NCBI GenBank assembly: GCA_964036295.1
Contig: OZ038471.1
Coordinates: forward strand, 8,968,684 to 9,032,683
Reading direction: 5' to 3'
Length of the DNA stretch: 64,000 bases
From: Plumapathes pennacea
Taxonomy: Eukaryota; Cnidaria; Anthozoa; Antipatharia; Myriopathidae
Under the pieces are notes generated by a model. It saw only the letters and a list, made by a program, of their open reading frames with translations, was not told the DNA's origin and did no database searches. Shown here piece after piece: positions 35,301-43,800 of the stretch. Position numbers and translations under genes: made by a program. Position 1 is the first letter of the stretch; the number at the start of each line of letters is the position of its first letter.

Positions 35301-38300
35301 TCACAGTGTCATACAGTGCAAAAGTTAATTTGCGACTTGACAACTTGCTTTATAGACAAAATCACAACATATCACTCACACAGAAGAATTTGGCGTTTCT
35401 GTGCATTTGATTATAGAGAGAACTGTGTTTATTAAAATTGCAGCACTAGAAACCATTTCAGTTTATCAAAGAACAGGTCAAAATATTTGTCCTCTGTGAA
35501 AATATACAGTGCAAAATCTTGTGAGTTCTTGTGAGGTTTAAATAGGCAGTTAACTGCTTGGCTGTTTTTATCATGTACTGTCTACTTTCCATAAAAATGC
35601 AATCTTTGTTTGTATTTACTTCTTTGTCTTACTAAGCCCCCCTTCACTTTGCTATAAATTATAGTACATATACTATTATAAAATGTATATATAAATAAAC
35701 AGAATGATGTTTAGTAAAACTAGAAATTGTTATGAATGATTATTTTGTCAATTTGGCATCAGGAGAAGAATGTAATTTATTGCTGCATTTTCTTTTGCAT
35801 TTTTGAATTAGCAGTTTAGCTGTACTTTATACATTACTGTGTATAAAGTAATGTTCGGAAGAGATCTGTGTTAGTAGTAGTGGTGTGGGCAGAAAAAATT
35901 GCCATGATCTAAACAAGTTTATGACAAGTCAATGCCTTCAGTGGACTGAAGGTCAAAAATCATTTGCATAGATACATAATAATTATTGTAACAGCCAAAC
36001 AAGTCAATTTGCATTTACCACAGTTAGTTTCATTTTATATAAGCCAGCAGTGTAGTAAAATTAATTTCTTCCTTTTCCCAGATAGAATTAGCAATGATAT
36101 TTTATTAAGTTTTCTTTTGAATAAGTTTTATTCCATGCAGCTGCATGACATTAATTTCTGGTGAGATATTTTTGTCTAAACTGTTACCCCAACACAATCT
36201 GCTTTTCTGCCCACCCATCTATCTCCAGCCACAGAACACACTTTTTTAATTATAGGCTTTGATGCTTGTTTTGTTTTTCATAGGTCCCTAAATATCAAGA
36301 CAAACATGAAGTTCACAAAGTCCAACTGGAAAAAGTATCTTTCTGTGATTAGGAAGAGTTAAGTTTTATTACATGGGAAATGAGACTTTTTTAAGATAAG
36401 AATGTCAATACAGTTACTAAACTGATGCTCTTCTCGTGTCTTGTAGCATCGTACAGTGCTGTATAATGTTCGAACCTGACTCTCATTTGTCTAATATTCT
36501 GTAAAATTATTGAATATTTATAGTGCACTTTTCAATTTCACTCACAGCAGAGTATTGGGTTAGGGATATATTTCTCTGGCATGGGATTTTCTGTGTTTGT
36601 ACATGTACAAGGCAACACATGCAACAATTGAGAACTTCTGAGAAGTATAATGTAACCTACAGGTACTTGAGAAGTATTTAATATATAGTATTTTACCAAT
36701 AAATAATGTAGTGCAAAGACTGACTCTATACTTTCTTATGAGACAAAATACATTTCTGTGAAATGGACATGGCATGATGAATAATTTTGTGAGAACTTCC
36801 TTCTTTCAAGACCACCCTACATATTATATAATAAGATTACTGTACTCTTCAAACAGCAATGGGACTCCTGGGGGTGGGTACTATGCCATATAGGTATGTG
36901 CTGCCCAAAAGGGTATCATTTTTAAACATTTTTAGTCTGAAATAGGGTATAGATTTTGCCTTTTTGGTCTGAAATAGGGTATCAATTTTGTGTTTTTGGC
37001 CTTGGATAGGGTATGATTTTACAAAGGGTATGATATAGAAATGTGTCACAGCGGACAATGCACGGCAAATGGAAGAAAACACGGCGGAAATTGTTGCAAA
37101 AGAAGTATCTCTAAACTAGGTCTGAAATAGGCTATACATTTGGAGTCAGGTCTGAAATAGGGTATAGTAAATCAGATATTTTAGTTTGAAATAGGGTAAG
37201 GGGTTTTCAGGTTCAGGCAGCACACCCCCACCCAAAATTATGATGAGTACTCCCCGGAATGGGACACATGCCAATATCATGTAAATGCTAATATAGTGTC
37301 ATCCGCCTTTAATTACATTATATAATATTGAGATGTGTGGTGAAAGCATTTCAGTACATGAGAGCTCTAGCAATGTCATACAAAATCGAATACTTGGGCG
37401 TGGGGCCTCTGCGAATATCGTATTTCTAGTAAAAGGTGAAAATTGCCACGGTAATTGTTCGATTTTCACCGACTGTATTTTGCTACTCCTTTCTAAAGAA
37501 ATGTCTGCGTTTTAACACAATATTGGCGTCTGGGATTGTGTTCATGTCGGCCAGTCGATGCCTTAAAAAATTCGTTTCACGGCTACCAAGCTTGCCTCCG
37601 ATACACAGGCAAAGAATTCGTTTCACGGCTAACAAGCTTGCCTCCGATACACAGGCAAAATATCCGGGCAGTTTACAGTCGTCCGTCGAACTGCTTGGCC
37701 CTGTATCTGCATCTTGTTGTACAAAATCACTTCCGTTCGTACTCTATCGCATGTCACCAAAAAAAATGGCGGTTTACAATTCTGGCCTAAGAGCCTGGGA
37801 ACGAGGTCGTACGCCAGACTGGCAGACGAACATTAAATTTCGAGATAGCGACCCGCTTGGAGTCTCCGAATGAGGCGACACTACTGCATTAGCATCGTGA
37901 TTATTTCCTTCGCTTTGCTCGGGCACTAATTGCACAAGTATTTAAGAATTGGTTCATGCTTAGCGTGCGTCTATCGAGTTATGGATGCACGCGGGAAGTT
38001 GGGAGAGCACGAGAGAAGCGTAAGAGTTGCTCGAGGCGTAGCCGAGAGCAACTCTAGCTTCACGAGTGCTCTTCCAACTTCCCAAGTGCATCCATAACTC
38101 GATAGACGCACAGCTAAAAGCATGAACAATTCTTTTATAACATAGGCAAACGAAATTACGAGCGAAAAACAAATTCTAATTTCTGATTGACTGCAAAATT
38201 CTCTTTCGACGCACAAAAGGAAAAACAAACTCTCTCATTGGCTGATTGAAAACATTCCACAACTATACTAACATTTCTGTCATCTAAACGTTGATGAGAG

Positions 38301-40704
38301 TCGATGAAAAAGATGCAGTTTAATCGACAAAAACATTGAAAGTACTGTTAACCTTGCGTGGTGAAAGCCAGCAGCCTGCGGTGACGATGTAAATGTTTTG
38401 AACGGTACAATTGTTGAAGATGAACCTAGGCAATTTAAGTCACTGCTTCAAAACAACGTGAGATTCACCTTGAACTATGGCAGACAATGCGGGTCTGGAA
38501 GAGAAAAGTGATCCGTCGAAGAAACACCATGAACGAAAGAGATAGAAATGCTTGCCAAGCGGACTTGTTTGTTATTCGAGCTGCCAGTAAACTGTACTGT
38601 AAACACTGCAAGTATGGCGGCTTTCGGAATGAATGAACGCCGTTTCATTTCAAAACCATTGAAGGCTTGACGGATATTTATCTTTGCTGCGATGGATTTC
38701 ATTGTTCATGAGAATTAAGCCATCGAAAAATAGGTGTGTTTTGATTCATACAATTTTCTGTGCCGACCGTTGAAACACAGAATTTTTCAGACTTGATTAC
38801 TGATTTCCTTTGGGTGCCGGTGTGACTTCATGTAGTCCAAATTTCTTCGGAAAAATAAAGCTATTTTCTTCTGAGTTGTAAAGCGTCTATTAATTTTTAA
38901 ACTAGAAAAGCTAGACAAAGCCGAAAGGAAGCGGCATTTGCTCACGTCATGTTATTGAGCACGGCCGGGCGTGCACGATAAAGTTATGGAGCACGCTCTT
39001 CGACCAATCAGAACATGGCTTATATTGTGACTATGTTATAAAAAATTATATTTCGGAGACTTCGGAAACAAAACAAGCGACTTTCGCTTTCAGTTTTAAA
39101 TTTGTTACACTCGAAGAAATGTAATCTATAAAGTAAAAGAAAAAAGAAAAAATGCACATATTACAATAAAAATGCATGCACGTATTTTTGCTAGCATGCA
39201 GCGTTGGCTAAAGCAATCGTGGCTTCTGTTGAAATTTAAAAAAATATATTGAAGATCGCCGACTTATGATATTAATATAATAATAACTTTATTTGTGTCG
39301 AGATTCGTATAGCTGAAGGAAACATTCCTTCTACTAAGTGGGGACACATAGCTAAAATACCAATTCAAGAAGTATGAACCTAGCTAAATTTACTAAGTCT
39401 AAAATCCTATCTGTGTATGACTACATTTTAACTGTAAAAAGTTGTAACTATACGTGTCATTGCAGTATATCTACGTCGAACATAGAGCACATTTCGTGCA
39501 TCTGTCCTTTAGCAGCTGTGCTAGGTCTAGTTCCCTTACTCGATTTCGAAAGTTTTTTAATCGTTGGGATTGTTCTGACAGACGCACTTAGCTTGGACCA
39601 CAGCAGGGGTCCCAAGTACCGAATGCTATGTTTTCCGTAACGGTGTCGTATCGTGGGATGAGGAAATCAACGTTCCTTAAATTGTATTGATTGTTTGGGC
39701 GTTTGAACAAGTCCTGAATGTATGCAGGGCAAAGGTTGTTCTTGACTTTAAACATAGTGATGGTAATATCTTGTAGCCTTCTGTTCTTGTAGAGTTTGCT
39801 GTAATTGAGTGACGATTCTAATTTGCGCTTTTTTTGGCTTGCAAAACAGACTCGGATATATTTTGTAGTTGCGTGTAGAAAGTTGTCTCAGCGAGTATTG
39901 GAGTTTAGTCTGTCCACGAAAACTTGAAAACGCATCACTGTGCACATACTATAAAACCAGGCCGGCCGACAGGTGACGTTGCGTTGTATGCAAACGATCA
40001 ATGATTATCTAGCGGAAAAAAAGAGAATAATCCCGGATCTCGAAAACCCACCTACAGGGCGAGGGAATATCGGCGATTATCGTATTTCTAGTTGATATAA
40101 ATTACAGTAACTTTAGATGAATTCGCGTTCGTTTTTTTGTTACGTAGTAGGAATGGGGCAGAGCAAAAGCTGCGGAGGGAGAGGGGAGGTGGTAGGCGGG
40201 AGGAAAATGGGCTTGGCCGGAGGGGGGGGGGAGGGGGGGAGTGAATGGAACTGTGAATGGTTCCCGCCCCTCTTCCCTCTGCCTCCATAACTCCGAAAAT
40301 TTGCCCGGAATAAACGGGAACGCCTGCACTGCAGGCTAGGCATTTGCACAGGGAGCTGTTGGATAATAAATATCTCATTAGACACTTAAAATGTGTAGCA
40401 CTGTTGATATTTGTACTCGGCACTTGTATTTTAACTCGCCGAAGCGGTTTGCGAAAATACTGCAGGACTCGTAAAATAAGAAGACGTGAAATTTCTTTGA
40501 CCCATTAACTCGTAGAATACCTAGGAAGGGAATTAGTAACAAAGACATTTGAAAAAAAGCAAACAAAAATTCAATATTATAGCCCTCCGATCCTTTTTTC
40601 CCTCCGGTGACTGTCTTTTACTTTATCTTTTTAGAAATTTGCTACATAAATTGCCAAAGTAAACTTGGCTTAATAATAATGATAATAATAATAATAATAT
40701 TAAT

Positions 40705-40800
<96 letters not shown>

Positions 40801-43800
40801 TATAATTATAATATAATAATAGTAGTAGTAGTGATAGTAATAGAAATCGCTTTCAAAGCTTTCAAAGCCTCCTTCCAAAACCTCTAAAACTCTTGCCATT
40901 TTACCGTTGTACTGAAACCTATAAAGCCTTTAGACAGCTGTCTAGGTTTCCCCTTGGAATATTATCTGTAAACTGCAATTGGTTTGTAAACAACTGTGAA
41001 AACCACAAATGCGAGAAAATTATTCAGTTTGCTGCTTTGAATTCGCGCCGGAAAGTTGTGCATGGAAATTCAATTTTTCACTTCGCTTCTCATCTTCTTA
41101 TTGTTGAGAATCTTCGCTTTATATTTTGTAGCACATTTAGATTTATACTTTTCAAAAACTTCGCGAAGACATGAAGCGGCGGCCAAGTGAAAACCAGCTT
41201 TTCGTTAATCGACATATGTCGGCTGATAGAGAGCGAGTAACGTAGCCAATCAGACGACAGGATTAGCGTTAAGGCCCTTGAAAACGAATGCAACACGTTG
41301 GCATAACATAGCTCAACAGTGTTACCCAAAAACTTTTTGCGAAATTGTGCAGTGTTGTTGAAGTTTGCAACTATGAACCCGATAAAAATAGACGATGGAA
41401 AACGTTAAAATGCATCGAAATTGTTGCTCTTACCGTCACATGAAGTATTCGGTGCACTATGTTGGGCGATGTTGCGCCAACATGTTGCGTTAGTTTACTC
41501 TGGCAGTTAGACCATTAGATGATTTTTACTGATATTCTTTATTTATACTGCGCAACTAAAACAAAGTTTTCAAATTCGCATGTATGGTACGATTTTGTGA
41601 TATTACTCAATCATTTTCTACAGGATAATGAAGAAGATGACGAGGATGAGGAAGACGAGGACGAGGAAGACGAGGACAAGGAAGACGAGGACGAGGACGA
41701 GGAGCCGCCAGCTGAGACCGACCGACTACCTACTGATCAAGTCTTCAATGTCGGTAAAGCTTTTCCAGAAGTGATTCAAGTTGCAGAGCAAGCCGCAACA
41801 ACCGAAGAGTCGAAGTGGCTCGGAATCGACACCTTTGGTGAAGATGTTAGAGGCCCTCTCATTCAGTACTTGAAGAACCTGCATGTTGAAAAAGACACAA
41901 AGGCCAAGGAGACCGTAATGAGCATCTGGGACTTTGCTGGACAACAGTTGTATTACGCATCTCACTCTGTATTCTTGTCGCCCCAAGCAGTGTACGCCCT
42001 GGTTTACGATCTTAGTAAAGATCTAAACGCAAAGGCCGAGCCATGTGCGAAACAGGGGGTCCACAAAATACGGCTTGAAAACCCGAATGACGAAACAAAT
42101 CTCGATAACCTGCTGTCGTGGTTGGTATCCATACATGGTTCTCGCCTGGTAGACTCGGAAGGTCGTACTGAAGAGACCAAGAAGTATATTCGACCTCCTG
42201 TCCTTGTAGTTGGTACACATGCCGACAAAACGTCGACCAAAGAACAAGAAGACGCGGAAAGATGTATCCAGAAGAGCATATCAGATAAACCGTATGGGAA
42301 ACACGTGGTTGATGGTCCACTCTTCAGGGTAGACAACACTTGCTCGAGTGATGACGAAGGAGTAAAGAGAATTAAAGAGAAGATATGTGAAATCTTGAAA
42401 CTGGAGCCTTACATGGGGAAATATGTGCCTACGAAGTGGTTCAACTTCGAGAAGATCATCCAAGTTTTGATTGAAAACGGCATTCGTCACCGCAGCGTTA
42501 AAGAGCTTGCTGAAATCGCTAGAGAAGTTTGCTTCATCGATGACGTCGATGAAGTGAACGAGATGCTGGAGTTCTATCATAGTTTAGGTGAAATCGTGAA
42601 ATACGAAGAAACCGTTGTGCTTCAGACGACATGGCTGATTGATTTGTTCCGAAAAGTTATCACAGTTACTCCTTTTAATGAGCAGCCGGTGAGAACCCTG
42701 GTCTACTAACGTCATTGTCATCGTCATGCTTAAGTCATTGTCCTACCATTGATGTTACCGTTAGTGATATTGTCGCTGTTACTGTTGCTGTCCTGTCTCA
42801 TTGTAATTGTCATTTTTACTATTTATCATTTATCCCTAATTGTTCTTACTATTGTCGTTGTTATTGTCAGTGGTGTTGGTCTTTGCCATTGCAAGTGTTA
42901 CAGGACTTGCCCCTAATATTTTCTGTCGCTGTAGTGGTCCTAGTATTGGCCATTTCATTTTCATAGCAATTGTCCCCAACCATTGTCCATTTCGACATGA
43001 ATATATGTCACTGTGATTGACAATTTCGTGCCATGACTGGACTTGAAAGCGAAGGACTGAGAAAGGGTGTTACATTAGACTGCACGAACCGGTGTATGTT
43101 GTTACAATAGATCAACTTCAGTATGTCTATTTTCCTCGTTTTCTTACTTACAGAATGCCAAGTATAGAATGGAATGGAAAGAGCTTGAAAAGAGTGGGAT
43201 TCTCCGAATGGAATTAGTCGATCACGTGTTTGCAGAAATAAACACGGGGGATATTCAGAAACACGATCTTCTGGATATGATGGAGAGATTTGGTCTGGTG
43301 GCAAAGTTTCGTGAAGTGAAGGAAACCGACACAGAAAGCGTGCAATACTTCGTGCCGTCACAACTGAAGTCATCACCCGAGGGGTTAAAAACCGTTAAGC
43401 CAGGAAAGGATGATCCCTGTCCAATTTACCTCGACTTCACGGATGGATTTGTCCCTCATGGGCTCTTCCCGCAGATCGTGTCGCGATTGATCCGATGGTG
43501 CTCCGAACAGGGGTTTGCTCATCCACCCAACCTGTTCCAGTGCGGTGGCAGATTTTTCATCGGGAAACCAAATAGTCATGAGTTGATCCTTATCGCCGAC
43601 AAGAAGTTCATTAAGGTTGTCCTGAGGAGGAAGTCAACTGCATGCAGTACCTTGCCAAGAGGTGGTGGCACCGGTTGTAAAGTGGCATCTGAAGTTCTTG
43701 AACGCTTGCAAAAGACGCTGGAAGACCTTGCCTTTGAACAGAAAAGACATCGCGTGTGCTTTCAGTGGAGCGTGCTGTGCCCTCTGTATTTGGCTAAAAG

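Noticed and set aside
36855-37250. Spaced identical words as a possible CRISPR array
   Set aside because: Repeats are about 16 bases with variable spacing, present reversed elsewhere, in a eukaryotic genome without cas genes.
40607-40899. Long poly-isoleucine open frames on both strands
   Set aside because: They are produced by the AAT/ATT microsatellite and have no start context or family.
42004-42580. Minus-strand frames under the Roc-COR exon
   Set aside because: They are shadows of a long exon with recognised GTPase motifs on the other strand.
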